NCBI GenBank assembly: GCA_947488815.1
Contig: CANLCC010000010.1
Location: 1-64,000, forward strand
Source of the DNA: CAIQIA01 sp945861105
Lineage (GTDB): Bacteria > Cyanobacteriota > Cyanobacteriia > PCC-6307 > Cyanobiaceae
DNA: 64,000 bases
Direction: 5' to 3'
The notes under the pieces are model-generated. The model saw only the letters and a list, made by a program, of their open reading frames with translations, did no database searches and was not told the origin of the DNA. Below are positions 16,796 through 25,808 of this stretch, piece after piece; the first letter of the stretch is position 1, and each line of letters starts with the position of its first letter. The position numbers and the translations under genes are program-made.

Positions 16796-17716
16796 CCCGT
16801 CGATCGGCCGGGCGAGGGACCGCCGGATCTCCAGCACCACCCAGGGGGCCAGCACCATCCGCACCCGACCGGTCCAGCCCAGGGGGGCCAGCACCTCCAG
16901 CAGCGGTCCGGCCTGGTCCTCGAGAACGCCACTCAGCAGTCCGACGCCGTCGTCGGCGAGCAGCTCGCCAAAGCTGGGGGCCAGGTCGCTGAGCACCGGC
17001 GCCAGGATGTTGGCCAGCAGCAGCTCGGCCTTCTGTCCCCCCTGCAGGGCCCGCAGGGTCTCCACCGAACCTGCGGCCACCTGCAGTCGGTCGGCGCAGC
17101 CGTTGAGGGCGGCATTGGCCTCGGTGGCCCGCACGGCCGGCGGATCGATGTCGCAGGCCCAGGCCCGCCGGGCCCCCAGCAGCAGGGCCGCGATGGCCAG
17201 AATGCCGCTGCCGCAGCCAAGGTCAGCCACCCTGAGGCCATCGGGCCGCCCCTGGTCCAGGGCTTCGAGGCAGAGCCGGGTGGTGGGATGGCTGCCGGTG
17301 CCGAAGGCACTGCCCGGGTCGATGCGGATCACCTGCCGGTGGCGATGCTCCGCCGGCACCTCGAGCCATGCAGGCAGGATCAGCAGCCCCTCGGCCACCG
17401 GATCGGGCTGCCAGTGGCGCTTCCAGCTGAGGGACCAGTCCTCCTCGGCCTGGGTCTGCCAGCGCAGGGGCGGCAGGGTGACGCCGAAGGGGGCCCCGAG
17501 GGCCTGCAGGGCGGCCTCCAGGCGTCCATGTTAGCTGAGGGGCCAGTCGGCCACCGGCAGCCAGGCCTCCAGCGTGCGCCGATCGGGCCGCTCGGGCCTG
17601 AAGCCGATCGACACCCGGGGGATGCCCAGGGTTTCGAGCCGCCAGAGCAGCGATTCCTCAAGCTCGGGTGGCACCTCGAGATCAAGGTGCCACCAGCCGT
17701 CCGCGGGGGGTTCCAA
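16790..17716 (-). pseudogene. prmA: Ribosomal protein L11 methyltransferase (PrmA) interrupted by an in-frame stop
   Basis: PrmA trimethylates ribosomal protein L11. Reading from ATG 17716, 61 residues of the N-terminal L11-recognition domain are followed by TAA at 17531-17533. The same frame then continues with the rest of PrmA: QAEEDWSLSWKRHWQPDP, the SAM site DPGSAFGTGSHPTTRLCLEAL, VADLGCGSGILAIAAL and LLLANILAPV. Without the stop the product would be about 308 residues, the family length. There is no frameshift. The only downstream in-frame start before the SAM domain (GTG 17398) would drop the whole recognition domain. TAA could derive from a CAA codon by one transition. It lies 20 bases after serA. 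A sequencing error remains possible. Confidence 0.85.
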
Positions 17717-17736
17717 GGGGGTCGGGGGCGAGGTGG

Positions 17737-19323
17737 TCAGAGGGTGACGGCGTGGGCTTCCTGGATGCCCTGGATCCCATGAATGTGGCCCAGCAGCCCC
17801 GGCGGGATGGGGTCATCCAGGCTCAGCACCATCACCGCATCGCCCCGCACGATGCGGCGACCCACCTGCATCGAGGCAATGTTGACGTTGTGCTCGCCCA
17901 GCAGCGACCCCAGCTGGCCGATGATCCCCGGCATGTCGCGGTGGCGGGTGAACAGCATGTGCCGGCTTGGTGGCACATTCACCGGGAACTCGTCGAGGTT
18001 GGTGATCCGCAGGTCGCCGTCGGCAAAGACCGCACCGGTCACGGCATGGCTGCCCTGGGAGTTGCGGCAGGCCAGCCGCAGGGAACCACCGGCGAAGTCG
18101 CGGCTGGCCTCGTCCTTGATCTCGAGCACATGCACTCCCCGCTCCCGGGCCTCGAGGGAGGCATTGACGTAGTTGATCCGGTCACCGAGGGCGTCGCTCA
18201 GCAGACCCTTGAGGGCCGCCACCACCAGGGGCTGGCTGGGCTGGGCGGCGAAGTCGCCCTGGAGCCGCACCTCCAGTTCCTGCAGCGAACCGCCGGAGAG
18301 CTGACTGAGGAGATGTCCAAGGGTCTCAGCCAGCTGCAGGTGGGGCTTGAGCCGTTCCATCACCTCTGGGGTGAGGCCGGGGATGTTGACGGCGCTGCGG
18401 GCCGGCAGGCCGAGCAGCACGTCGCGGATCTGTTCAGCCACGTCGATGGCCACGTTGACCTGCGCCTCTTCGGTCGAGGCCCCCAGGTGGGGGGTGAGGA
18501 TCAGGTTGGGCACGCCGCCCCGCAGGGGTGAGTCGGCCGCGAGCGGTTCCTGGGCATAGACGTCCAGGGCGGCACCGGCAATGAGCCCTTCCCGCAGCAC
18601 CGCCGCCAGGTCGGCCTCGTCAATGATGCCGCCGCGGGCACAGTTCACGAGCCGGGCCGTGGGTTTCATGGTCTCGAGCAGCTGTCGGTTGACCAGGTTC
18701 TCGGTTTCGGGGGTGCGCGGCAGGTGCAGGGTCACGTAGTCGGCCTCGCGGAACAGCGGTTCCAGGGGGCTGAGCCGCACCCGCAGCTGCTGGGCCCGCT
18801 CGGCCGAGATGAACGGGTCGTAGGCGATCACCTCCATGCCCATGGCCTGGGCCACCCGGGCGACGTGGGAGCCGATCTTGCCGAGGCCCACCACAGCGAG
18901 CGTCTTCTTGTAGAGCTCGTTGCCCACGTAGGTCTTGCGGTCCCAGCCTCCGGCGGCGGTGCTGGCGTGGGCCGCCGGCACATGGCGCGACAGCGACAGC
19001 ATCAGGGCCAGGGCGTGCTCGGCGGCGGCGATCGTGTTGCCTTCGGGGGAGTTGACCACCAGCACCCCATGGCGGGTGGCGGCGGCCACATCGACGTTGT
19101 CGACCCCGACGCCGGCCCGGCCGATGATCCGCAGGCGTGGGGCCGCTTCGATCACGGCGGCGGTCACCTGGGTGCCGGAACGGATCATCAGGGCGTCGTA
19201 GTCGCCGATGATGCTGACCAGCTGATCAGCTGGAAGGCCCGTGCGGACATCAACCTGGGCCACCTGCGAGAGGATGTCGACCCCCACCTGGTCAATGGGA
19301 TCGGACACCAGAACTTTGGTCAT
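17737..19323 (-). CDS. serA: D-3-phosphoglycerate dehydrogenase
   Basis: SerA oxidises 3-phosphoglycerate to phosphohydroxypyruvate, the first step of serine synthesis. The 528 residues are the long form: split substrate domain, NAD-binding domain with GLGKIGSHVARVAQAMG, catalytic residues in NCARGGIIDE (Arg), the Glu-containing YAQEPL stretch and LTPHLGAST (His). The intervening regulatory domain and a C-terminal ACT domain (FTRHRDMPGIIGQLGSLLGEHNVNIASMQVGR) likely confer serine feedback. It is followed in the same direction by the broken prmA after 20 bases. It starts at ATG 19323, divergent from a small hypothetical gene. Confidence 0.96.
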   Translation of the reverse strand: MTKVLVSDPIDQVGVDILSQVAQVDVRTGLPADQLVSIIGDYDALMIRSGTQVTAAVIEAAPRLRIIGRAGVGVDNVDVAAATRHGVLVVNSPEGNTIAAAEHALALMLSLSRHVPAAHASTAAGGWDRKTYVGNELYKKTLAVVGLGKIGSHVARVAQAMGMEVIAYDPFISAERAQQLRVRLSPLEPLFREADYVTLHLPRTPETENLVNRQLLETMKPTARLVNCARGGIIDEADLAAVLREGLIAGAALDVYAQEPLAADSPLRGGVPNLILTPHLGASTEEAQVNVAIDVAEQIRDVLLGLPARSAVNIPGLTPEVMERLKPHLQLAETLGHLLSQLSGGSLQELEVRLQGDFAAQPSQPLVVAALKGLLSDALGDRINYVNASLEARERGVHVLEIKDEASRDFAGGSLRLACRNSQGSHAVTGAVFADGDLRITNLDEFPVNVPPSRHMLFTRHRDMPGIIGQLGSLLGEHNVNIASMQVGRRIVRGDAVMVLSLDDPIPPGLLGHIHGIQGIQEAHAVTL

Positions 19324-19391
19324 CGGCCGCGGGTCGTGCGGCGATTCAGTGTAGGGACCGCTTCGGACACGCTCAGGAGGCAGAGACGACC

Positions 19392-19892
19392 ATGGGACTG
19401 TGTGTTGCGGTGGTGCTCGACGATCGGGGCCGCCTTGATCAGCTGCAGCAGGAGCTGGCCGGCCTGACGCCGCCGCTGCGCCTCACCGCCGTCGGCGAGG
19501 GGGCAATGCCGCCCCTGGAGGTCATGGATCTCAATCCAGCCCTGCAGCGCCGCCGCCGCCAGCGGGGCATGGCCCGGTGGCTGCTGCCCTTCGGCTTCGC
19601 CGCCGGTGCCATGTTCACCTTCATCACCGATCTCCAGACCTTCAGCTTTGCCGGGCCCCTGGGGGAACCGCTGCTGGGGGGGCTGCTGGGAATGGGGTCG
19701 GGCTGGATGGGCAGCTTCGCTGCGGCGGCCAGCGTCACCGGTGACGGCGACGACCGCATCCGCAGTGTCCGCAACCGGCTGGACGAAGGGGCCATGGTGC
19801 TGCTGGTGGAGGCGGCCACCGGAGACACCATCCCCTGGAGCCGGCTGCAGGCGGCTCGCCCCCGGGCCGTGGTGCGGCTGCGGGAGGACTGA
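19392..19892 (+). CDS. Cyanobacterial hypothetical membrane-associated protein
   Basis: The 166-residue protein is not one I can name. It has an N-terminal soluble part (LCVAVVLDDRGRLDQLQQEL), an Arg-rich stretch RRRRQRGMARW, then two hydrophobic segments (about 62-82 and 90-115; WLLPFGFAAGAMFTFITDL and LLGGLLGMGSGWMGSFAAA), and a soluble C-terminus with EGAMVLLVEAATGDTIPW. Gly-rich membrane hairpins of this kind occur in several cyanobacteria-restricted proteins. It ends 2 bases before the S4-domain gene, so the two are likely co-translated. Confidence 0.7.
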   Translation: MGLCVAVVLDDRGRLDQLQQELAGLTPPLRLTAVGEGAMPPLEVMDLNPALQRRRRQRGMARWLLPFGFAAGAMFTFITDLQTFSFAGPLGEPLLGGLLGMGSGWMGSFAAAASVTGDGDDRIRSVRNRLDEGAMVLLVEAATGDTIPWSRLQAARPRAVVRLRED

Positions 19893-19894
19893 AG

Positions 19895-20650
19895 GTGCTG
19901 TCGCCCCGGGCCCTGCAGGAACTGGCCGACCGCTGCCTGCGCAGCCGCCAGCCCCTCTGGACGGGCTTTCTGCCCCCGCCGGTGTGGGAGGACGCCCTGG
20001 GTCGGCTGGAGGGACTGGAGGAACTGGAGCTGCGCGCCGAAGGCGGACATCCCCGGGCGGAACGGCGGCGGCTGGGGTTCAGCCTGCGCCAGGCTGCCGA
20101 CGACGCCTCCGGCACCGCTGGGCCGTCACCGCCGCTGGCCCTGCTGGACCTGACGGGAGATTTTCTCTTCGACCCGGCCCGGGCCAGCACCGTCACCGCC
20201 GCGCTTCAGCAGCTGGGGGCGACGGCGGAAGACCTGGGGGATGTGCTGCTGCGGGGGGACCGTGGCGGCCTGCTGATCGTGACCCCCGAGCTGCAGCGCC
20301 GCCTCGACGGCCAGCCCGTGCCGGTGGGGAGCGTGGACGCCCGCCTGGCCGCTGCCCCCTGGGAGCGGTTGACTCCCCAGCCCCTGCAGGAGCGCACGAT
20401 CAGCACCGTCGAAGCCTCCCTGCGGCTGGATGCCGTGGCCTCGGCGGGCTTCGGCCTCTCCCGCAGCCGCCTGGCGGACCTGATCCGCCAGGGCCGCGTG
20501 CGCATCGACTGGCAGACGGTCACCAGCCCCAGCCGGGAGCTGCGGCTGGGCCAGCGGGTGCAACTCGAAGGCCGGGGGGAGCTGGAGCTGATCGCCGCCG
20601 AACTGACCCGACGCGACCGCTGGCGACTGCAGCTGCGCCGCCGCAGCTGA
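19895..20650 (+). CDS. S4-domain RNA-binding protein (YlmH / photosystem II S4-like)
   Basis: The 251-residue product ends in an S4 RNA-binding domain (SVEASLRLDAVASAGFGLSRSRLADLIRQGRVRIDW), preceded by a YlmH-like domain (LDLTGDFLFDPARAST, LGDVLLRGDRGGLLIV). Cyanobacterial and plastid members are annotated as photosystem II S4 domain proteins, while Firmicutes YlmH acts in ribosome rescue and sits in division operons. The start is a GTG two bases after the preceding stop. tRNA-Val and murD follow on the same strand. Confidence 0.88.
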   Translation: MLSPRALQELADRCLRSRQPLWTGFLPPPVWEDALGRLEGLEELELRAEGGHPRAERRRLGFSLRQAADDASGTAGPSPPLALLDLTGDFLFDPARASTVTAALQQLGATAEDLGDVLLRGDRGGLLIVTPELQRRLDGQPVPVGSVDARLAAAPWERLTPQPLQERTISTVEASLRLDAVASAGFGLSRSRLADLIRQGRVRIDWQTVTSPSRELRLGQRVQLEGRGELELIAAELTRRDRWRLQLRRRS

Positions 20651-20772
20651 TGCCACCGGCCTCCCTCTGGACCCCGGTCCGGAGCAGGGTGCTAGGGTCT
20701 CTATCTTGCGATCACCGGTCCACCTGGCTGGTGCCGCGCCCAAGCCTCTCCAGCTGGAGCAGGTCTTCTCAG

Positions 20773-20844
20773 GGGCGATTAGCTCAGAGGTAGAGCACTA
20801 CCTTGACACGGTAGGAGTCACTGGTTCGATTCCAGTATCGCCCA
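20773..20844 (+). tRNA. tRNA-Val (GAC)
   Basis: The 72-nt cloverleaf has acceptor arms GGGCGAT/ATCGCCC with discriminator A. The D arm is in TTAGCTCAGAGGTAGAGCA, the anticodon stem CTACC/GGTAG encloses TTGACAC (anticodon GAC), and the T loop is TTCGATT. CCA is not encoded. It lies 18 bases upstream of the murD start on the same strand. Confidence 0.97.
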
Positions 20845-20862
20845 CTCGCTTTTTGTGTCTCC

Positions 20863-22236
20863 ATGCGACAGCCGGTCGTGGTGTTCGGTCTTGGTCGCTC
20901 AGGACAGGGTGCGGCACGGCTGCTCCTCGCCCGTGGAGACCAGGTCAGGCTGCTCGACAGTGCCACGGGACCTGAGCTGCAACGCCGGGCCGACCAGCTG
21001 GCCGCCGAAGGGATCGGCGTCGAACTGGGGCGCCCCCTGGAGCTGGCCTCGTTCGAATGCGACGGGACCCTGCCCCAGCGGGTGGTGGTGAGTCCTGGCA
21101 TTCCCTTCGACCATCCGACCCTTCAACAGCTGCGCGACCGGGGGGTGGCCGTGGCCGGTGAGATGGACCTGGCCTGGGAGGCGCTGCAGCCGTCCCGCTG
21201 GATCGGGATCACCGGCACCAACGGCAAGACCACCGTCACCTCACTGGTGGGCCATCTGCTGCAGCAGGCCGGCCTCGATGCACCCACCTGCGGCAACATC
21301 GGCACCTCGGCGGCTGAACTGGCGCTGGCCTGCCTGGAGGGGCGCCGGCCCGACTGGCTGGTGGCCGAGCTGAGCAGCTTCCAGATCGAAGCGGCCCCGT
21401 CGGTGGCTCCGGCCATCGGGGTCTGGACGACCCTCACGCCTGACCACCTCGACCGCCACGGCACCGTGGAGCGCTACCGGGCGATCAAGGCCTCACTGCT
21501 GCGCCAGTGTGATCGGCGGGTGCTCAACGGTGACGATCCGGACCTGCGGAGCCATGCCGCCGACTGGAGTGGGGCCGACTGGGTTGTCAACGGACCCCGC
21601 CGGAATTTCGGCTCCACACCGGCCTGCCTCTGGGTCGAAGACGGCTGGGTGATGGCCGAGGAGGGTCGGCTGCTGCCCCTGGCGGCCCTGGCGATGCCGG
21701 GGGACCACAACCGCCAGAACCTGCTGCTGGCCGCCGCCGTGGGCCGCCGCGCTGGCCTCGACGGACCCACCATGGAGGCGGCCTTCCGCTCGTTCCCTGG
21801 GGTGCCCCACCGGTTGGAACGCATCCGCGAACACGGCGGCATCACGTATTACAACGACAGCAAGGCCACCAACTACGACGCGGCGCTGGTGGCGCTGCAG
21901 GCCCTCGAGGGTCCCCTGGTGGTGCTGGCCGGGGGCCGCGCCAAGCGTGGTGAACCCGCCAGCTGGCTGGCGGCCCTGGCCGACAAGGCGACGGCCGTGG
22001 TGCTGTTCGGCGAAGCGATGCCCACATTCGCCGAGCTGCTGGGGGCCAACGCCTACCCGGGCCGCATCGAGCAGCGCACACACCTCGACGAAGCCTTGCC
22101 CCTGGCGGCCCGGCTGGCGGCCGAGGGCGGTGCCACCGCGGTGCTGCTGTCCCCGGCCTGTGCAAGCTTTGACCAATATCGCGATTTCGAGCAGCGCGGC
22201 GATCATTTCCGTGATCTGGTGCTGGCCCTGGCGTGA
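20863..22236 (+). CDS. murD: UDP-N-acetylmuramoyl-L-alanine-D-glutamate ligase
   Basis: MurD adds D-glutamate to UDP-MurNAc-L-Ala in peptidoglycan synthesis. The 457-residue length is normal. The ATP site GITGTNGKTTVTSL, the AELSSFQIE segment and the NDSKATNYDA segment of the C-terminal domain are diagnostic, and the N-terminal VFGLGRSGQGAARLL binds the UDP substrate. The next gene begins inside the murD stop (GTGA overlap), so murD heads a four-gene run. Confidence 0.97.
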   Translation: MRQPVVVFGLGRSGQGAARLLLARGDQVRLLDSATGPELQRRADQLAAEGIGVELGRPLELASFECDGTLPQRVVVSPGIPFDHPTLQQLRDRGVAVAGEMDLAWEALQPSRWIGITGTNGKTTVTSLVGHLLQQAGLDAPTCGNIGTSAAELALACLEGRRPDWLVAELSSFQIEAAPSVAPAIGVWTTLTPDHLDRHGTVERYRAIKASLLRQCDRRVLNGDDPDLRSHAADWSGADWVVNGPRRNFGSTPACLWVEDGWVMAEEGRLLPLAALAMPGDHNRQNLLLAAAVGRRAGLDGPTMEAAFRSFPGVPHRLERIREHGGITYYNDSKATNYDAALVALQALEGPLVVLAGGRAKRGEPASWLAALADKATAVVLFGEAMPTFAELLGANAYPGRIEQRTHLDEALPLAARLAAEGGATAVLLSPACASFDQYRDFEQRGDHFRDLVLALA

Positions 22237-23123
22237 GGTGGGCCGCCCTGGTGCTGGCCTTTGCCCTGCTGCCGCCAGCCTGCCGGGCGCAGGAGCCAGG
22301 CCTTGAGCCGGTTGTGCTGGCCGGCGCCGCCCAGGCCGGTCGTCGGATCGACTGCCGGGGGGGCTGGCTGGAGGGGGGTCGCCCGATCGAGCTGCGCATC
22401 CAGTCGCTGCAGCGTCCGGATGGCAGCTGGGAGCGGCCGGACGGGCTGCTGATCAGCCATTGCCGTCTGAGGGGCGCGATCCGCCTGGTCGGCCTGGGGC
22501 GCAACGGCGAGGCCGAAGCCGTGCGGCTCTCGTCCCGCGACCCTGACCACGGCCAGCGGGCCCGGGGGGCTGCCCCCCATGGCGTTGTGCTGGAGGGCCT
22601 CGACCTCGAGGCCGTGGGGCCGATTCCCGTCTACGCAGGACCCGGCACCGTCGGCCTGCAGCTGAAGAACAGTCGCCTGTGGGGCGAGAGCCGGTCGGTG
22701 GCGCTGTACCTCGATGCCGAAAGCCGGGGCCATGTGGTGAGCGGCAACCGCTTTGAGCTCACCACCACGCGCGAGGTGATCGCCATCGACGGGTCGGCCG
22801 CCAATCGCATCCAGGGCAACCGCTTCGGCAGCGGCGGCCGCGGTGGCATCTTTCTCTATCGCAACTGCGGTGAAGGCGGGACCGTGCGCCACCAGACACC
22901 GGTCGAGAACGACATCAGCGGCAACACCTTCAGCGCCTTCACGGGACCACCGTCGATCTGGCTCGGCTCCCGCAATGGCCGTCGCCGCTACTGCCAGCAG
23001 GATGCCGGCCTCCCCTTCGGCAGCAGCAGCGACGACCGCGACCACGCCGACCGCAACCGGGTGGTGGGCAACGTCGGCGCCCGGGTGCAGGATGACGGCG
23101 ATGGCAACACGGTGCGGCCTTGA
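22233..23123 (+). CDS. Secreted protein with probable right-handed parallel beta-helix
   Basis: The 296-residue product has a signal peptide (LVLAFALLPPACRAQ) and then short repeating turns rich in G/N (VVSGNRF, IQGNRF, DISGNTF, RNRVVGN), the pattern of pectin-lyase-like beta-helix proteins (NosD/PbH1 repeats). No catalytic residues can be assigned. Such proteins often bind or cleave polysaccharide, or act as surface scaffolds. The GTG start overlaps the murD stop and an FkbM-type gene starts 12 bases after the end, which suggests an envelope or glycan context; that is inference. Confidence 0.75.
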   Translation: MRWAALVLAFALLPPACRAQEPGLEPVVLAGAAQAGRRIDCRGGWLEGGRPIELRIQSLQRPDGSWERPDGLLISHCRLRGAIRLVGLGRNGEAEAVRLSSRDPDHGQRARGAAPHGVVLEGLDLEAVGPIPVYAGPGTVGLQLKNSRLWGESRSVALYLDAESRGHVVSGNRFELTTTREVIAIDGSAANRIQGNRFGSGGRGGIFLYRNCGEGGTVRHQTPVENDISGNTFSAFTGPPSIWLGSRNGRRRYCQQDAGLPFGSSSDDRDHADRNRVVGNVGARVQDDGDGNTVRP

Positions 23124-23135
23124 GGCGCAGACGAC

Positions 23136-23864
23136 ATGACGGTCCGTTGGTGGGTGGGTTCGCGGCTGCGGCGGCTGGAGCAGCGGCTCACGGGGGCCGT
23201 CCGGGTGCCGTACTACCCCGTCGGCCGCGACTGGCTGTACGACGTGCGCTGCTTCAGCGGCTGGTCCTCCGCCCCCCTCGCCATTGATGCCGGTGCCAAC
23301 ATCGGCCAGACGGTGCACGATCTGCTGCTCGCCTTTCCGGCGGCTCGCATCCATGCCTTCGAGCCTGTCTCGGACACCTTCAAGCGGCTGCAGACCCGTT
23401 ATCAGCGTCAGCCGCGGGTCCACTGTCACCCGCTGGCGCTGGGCCGCGAGCCGGCCCAGTTCACCATTCCCCTGCATCGCGACTCTGAACTCAACACCCT
23501 GGTGGCGGATCAACCCCGCACCAGTGACTTCACCGGCAACTCAGAAGAGGTGACCGTCGACAGCCTGGAGTCGTTCTGCGCACGCAACGCCATCGGTCAG
23601 ATCGACATCCTGAAAATGGACGTCCAGGGCTGGGAACTTGAGCTGCTGCAGGGGGCCGAGGGACTGCTGCGTGATCGCCGCATCCGCTTCATCTATTCCG
23701 AGGTGGGGTTCCGTCGCGACAGTTCCGACATGCAGCATTTCTGCGCCCTCAACGAGGTGCTCGAAGCGCAGGGCTACTGGCTCTGCGGCTTCTATCAGCC
23801 CTTCCGCTGGGGACCCGACAAGCGCTATCTGGGCTTCAGCAATGCCCTTTACACCCTGCGCTGA
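23136..23864 (+). CDS. FkbM family methyltransferase
   Basis: FkbM-family enzymes O-methylate hydroxyls, frequently on sugars of surface polysaccharides. The 242-residue protein has the SAM motif AIDAGANIGQTVHDLL, the acidic loop HAFEPVSDTFKRL, the family segment FSGNSEEVTVDSLESF (here with TSDFT before it) and DILKMDVQGWELELLQGAE. The arrangement is that of the complete domain. It sits between the beta-helix gene (12 bases) and the class II aldolase gene (5 bases). Its substrate is unknown. Confidence 0.87.
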   Translation: MTVRWWVGSRLRRLEQRLTGAVRVPYYPVGRDWLYDVRCFSGWSSAPLAIDAGANIGQTVHDLLLAFPAARIHAFEPVSDTFKRLQTRYQRQPRVHCHPLALGREPAQFTIPLHRDSELNTLVADQPRTSDFTGNSEEVTVDSLESFCARNAIGQIDILKMDVQGWELELLQGAEGLLRDRRIRFIYSEVGFRRDSSDMQHFCALNEVLEAQGYWLCGFYQPFRWGPDKRYLGFSNALYTLR

Positions 23865-23869
23865 GAACC

Positions 23870-24631
23870 ATGTCCACGCCCATCACCCTGAGTGAATCGT
23901 CGAGCGACGTGGCCGCTGAACGGCGCCATCGCCAGGAGCGGCTGGCAGGAGCTTTGCGGATCTTCGGACGGCTGGGGTTCGGAGAGGGAGTCGCCGGCCA
24001 CATCACGGCCCGCGATCCCGAATGGCCCGACCACTTTTGGGTCAACCCCTTTGCCATGTCGTTCAACCGGGTGCGGGTGAGTGATCTGCTGTTGGTGAAC
24101 CATGACGGTGACGTGGTGCAGGGAGATCGGCCGGTGAACCGTGCCGCCTTCGTGCTCCATGCGGCGATTCATGCCCGACGACCGGAGGTGATCGCCGCAG
24201 CCCATGCCCATTCGCCTTACGGCAAGGCCTTCTCCAGCCTGGGTCGCAGGCTCGACCCCATCACGCAGGACTGTTGCATCTTTTACAACGACCACCAGCT
24301 GATCGAGGCCGAGGGGGGGAAGGTGGTGCTCGAACCCGATGCCGGCGCAACATTCGCCGACCACTTTCTCGCAGGCAAGGCCGCCATCCATCAGAACCAT
24401 GGCCTGTTCACCGTGGGCGAAAGCGTTGAGGCCGCCGCCTTCTGGTTCATTGCCATGGAACGTTGCTGTCAGAGCCATCTGCTGGCTGCAGCCGCAGGGA
24501 CGCCACTGCTGATCCGGGACGCGTGGGCGGACTACACCCACCGGCACATCGGTACAGCCCAGGCCGGTTGTTACGGCTTTCAGTCCTACTGGGAAGACAT
24601 CCTGGCGAGTGATCCCGAGCTGCTCGAATGA
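23870..24631 (+). CDS. Class II aldolase/adducin family protein
   Basis: The 253-residue protein has the zinc-binding pattern of the family: an AAAHAHSPYG motif (two metal His) near residue 105, a further His in IHQNHGLFTVG, and the N-terminal EGVAGHITARDPE. Members include fuculose- and ribulose-phosphate aldolases/epimerases and haloacid-linked or methylthioribulose dehydratases; this sequence looks closest to the broad class II aldolase/adducin group that includes fungal and bacterial adducin heads. No specific substrate can be assigned. It is the last gene of the murD run and converges on the aldo/keto reductase. Confidence 0.85.
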   Translation: MSTPITLSESSSDVAAERRHRQERLAGALRIFGRLGFGEGVAGHITARDPEWPDHFWVNPFAMSFNRVRVSDLLLVNHDGDVVQGDRPVNRAAFVLHAAIHARRPEVIAAAHAHSPYGKAFSSLGRRLDPITQDCCIFYNDHQLIEAEGGKVVLEPDAGATFADHFLAGKAAIHQNHGLFTVGESVEAAAFWFIAMERCCQSHLLAAAAGTPLLIRDAWADYTHRHIGTAQAGCYGFQSYWEDILASDPELLE

Positions 24632-24643
24632 AGCCAGCCGCGA

Positions 24644-25600
24644 TCAGGGTTCATCCCAGAGGGTCTGCAGGGTCCAGGGACCACCCTCCAGCACCCAGAA
24701 GGCACCGTCCACCAGCCGCAGATGCTGGTCGAGAGCAGCAATACGACTGAGCTCATCAGCGGTCAGTTCAAGATCGGCAGCGGCAAGGTTCTCGCGCAGT
24801 CTCGATGGTGTGACCGACTTGGGAATCGTCGAGATGCCTCGCTGCAGATGCCAGGCCAGCAGCACCTGGGCACACGTGCAGCCATGGGCGGCGGCGATGG
24901 CTGCAATCACCGGGTTCTGCAGCAGCACCGGCGCATCAGGGGCCTGCACAAAAGCCGGACGATCGGGGGAGCCGAGGGGAGAATAGGCAGTGATATGGAT
25001 ACCAGCGGCGACGCAGTCTCGGACCAGCTGCGGTTGTTGCAGCAACGGATGCAGTTCGACCTGGTTGACAGCCGGGCGGATGCGGCAATGGCTGAGCACC
25101 TGCTGCACTTTGACGCTCGAGAAATTGCTGACGCCGATGTGACGGGTGAGCCCCGCATCGACGGCGGCCTCGAGGCCCTCCCAGGTGGAGTGCAGGGGAA
25201 CCTGCTCAGGGGGCAGCAGATCCTGGGCGGAGGCGGGAAATCCCAGTCCCGGTTTGATCGGCACAGGCCAATGGATCAGGTACAGATCCAGCCGGTCAAG
25301 ACCGAGATCATCGAGGCTGACCTGCAGTGCCCCGGCCACATTGTCGCGTCCGTGGGAATTGCACCAGAGCTTCGAGGTGATCCAGAGCTCGTCACGCGTC
25401 ACCTCCCCTGCGGCAATCGCACCGTGCAGGGCAGCGCCGATCTCGGCTTCGTTGCCATAGACACGGGCGCAGTCGAAATGGCGATAACCCAGCCGGATCG
25501 CTTCCCGTACCGCGTCCCCCACCTGGCCAGGGGACGATTTCCAGGTGCCAAGCCCCAGCAGGGGCATCCGATCACCGTTGGCAAAGGCAACGCTGCGCAT
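24644..25600 (-). CDS. Aldo/keto reductase
   Basis: NAD(P)H-dependent reductase of the AKR superfamily, 318 residues. The catalytic tetrad is visible: Asp and Tyr in HFDCARVYGNEAEIG, Lys in WITSKLW, His in LYLIHWP. Other signatures are IGVSNFSS, NQVELHPLLQQ and the cofactor segment TIPKSVTPSRLRENL, which favours NADPH. It may handle aldehyde detoxification or sugar/polyol reduction. It is transcribed toward the aldolase gene with 12 bases between stops and away from tRNA-Ala. Confidence 0.93.
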   Translation of the reverse strand: MRSVAFANGDRMPLLGLGTWKSSPGQVGDAVREAIRLGYRHFDCARVYGNEAEIGAALHGAIAAGEVTRDELWITSKLWCNSHGRDNVAGALQVSLDDLGLDRLDLYLIHWPVPIKPGLGFPASAQDLLPPEQVPLHSTWEGLEAAVDAGLTRHIGVSNFSSVKVQQVLSHCRIRPAVNQVELHPLLQQPQLVRDCVAAGIHITAYSPLGSPDRPAFVQAPDAPVLLQNPVIAAIAAAHGCTCAQVLLAWHLQRGISTIPKSVTPSRLRENLAAADLELTADELSRIAALDQHLRLVDGAFWVLEGGPWTLQTLWDEP

Positions 25601-25697
25601 GGACAGTGCTGGTGAGGATCGTGGATCTCAGCCTAAACAGTGGTTCCCCGACAGGGCATCGCCCAGGCAGGAGGAAAGTTTCTGAATCAATCTGAAA

Positions 25698-25770
25698 TGG
25701 AGCCAAGGAGACTCGAACTCCTGACCCCCTGCATGCCATGCAGGTGCTCTACCAGCTGAGCTATGGCCCC
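25698..25770 (-). tRNA. tRNA-Ala (GGC)
   Basis: The 73-nt cloverleaf on the minus strand has acceptor arms GGGGCCA/TGGCTCC with one G-T pair and discriminator A. The anticodon stem CCTGC/GCAGG encloses ATGGCAT (anticodon GGC), and the T loop is TTCGAGT. CCA is not encoded. It lies 38 bases downstream of the lexA stop on the same strand. Confidence 0.97.
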
Positions 25771-25808
25771 ATTGCCGCGTCGGCCGTTGGCGACTGCCGC
25801 GACGTCGT

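Noticed and set aside
20773..25770. Genomic island bounded by the two tRNA genes with attachment sites
   Set aside because: I found no integrase, no repeated tRNA 3' end and no mobile gene; base composition is only slightly different. It is retained only as an accessory cassette idea.
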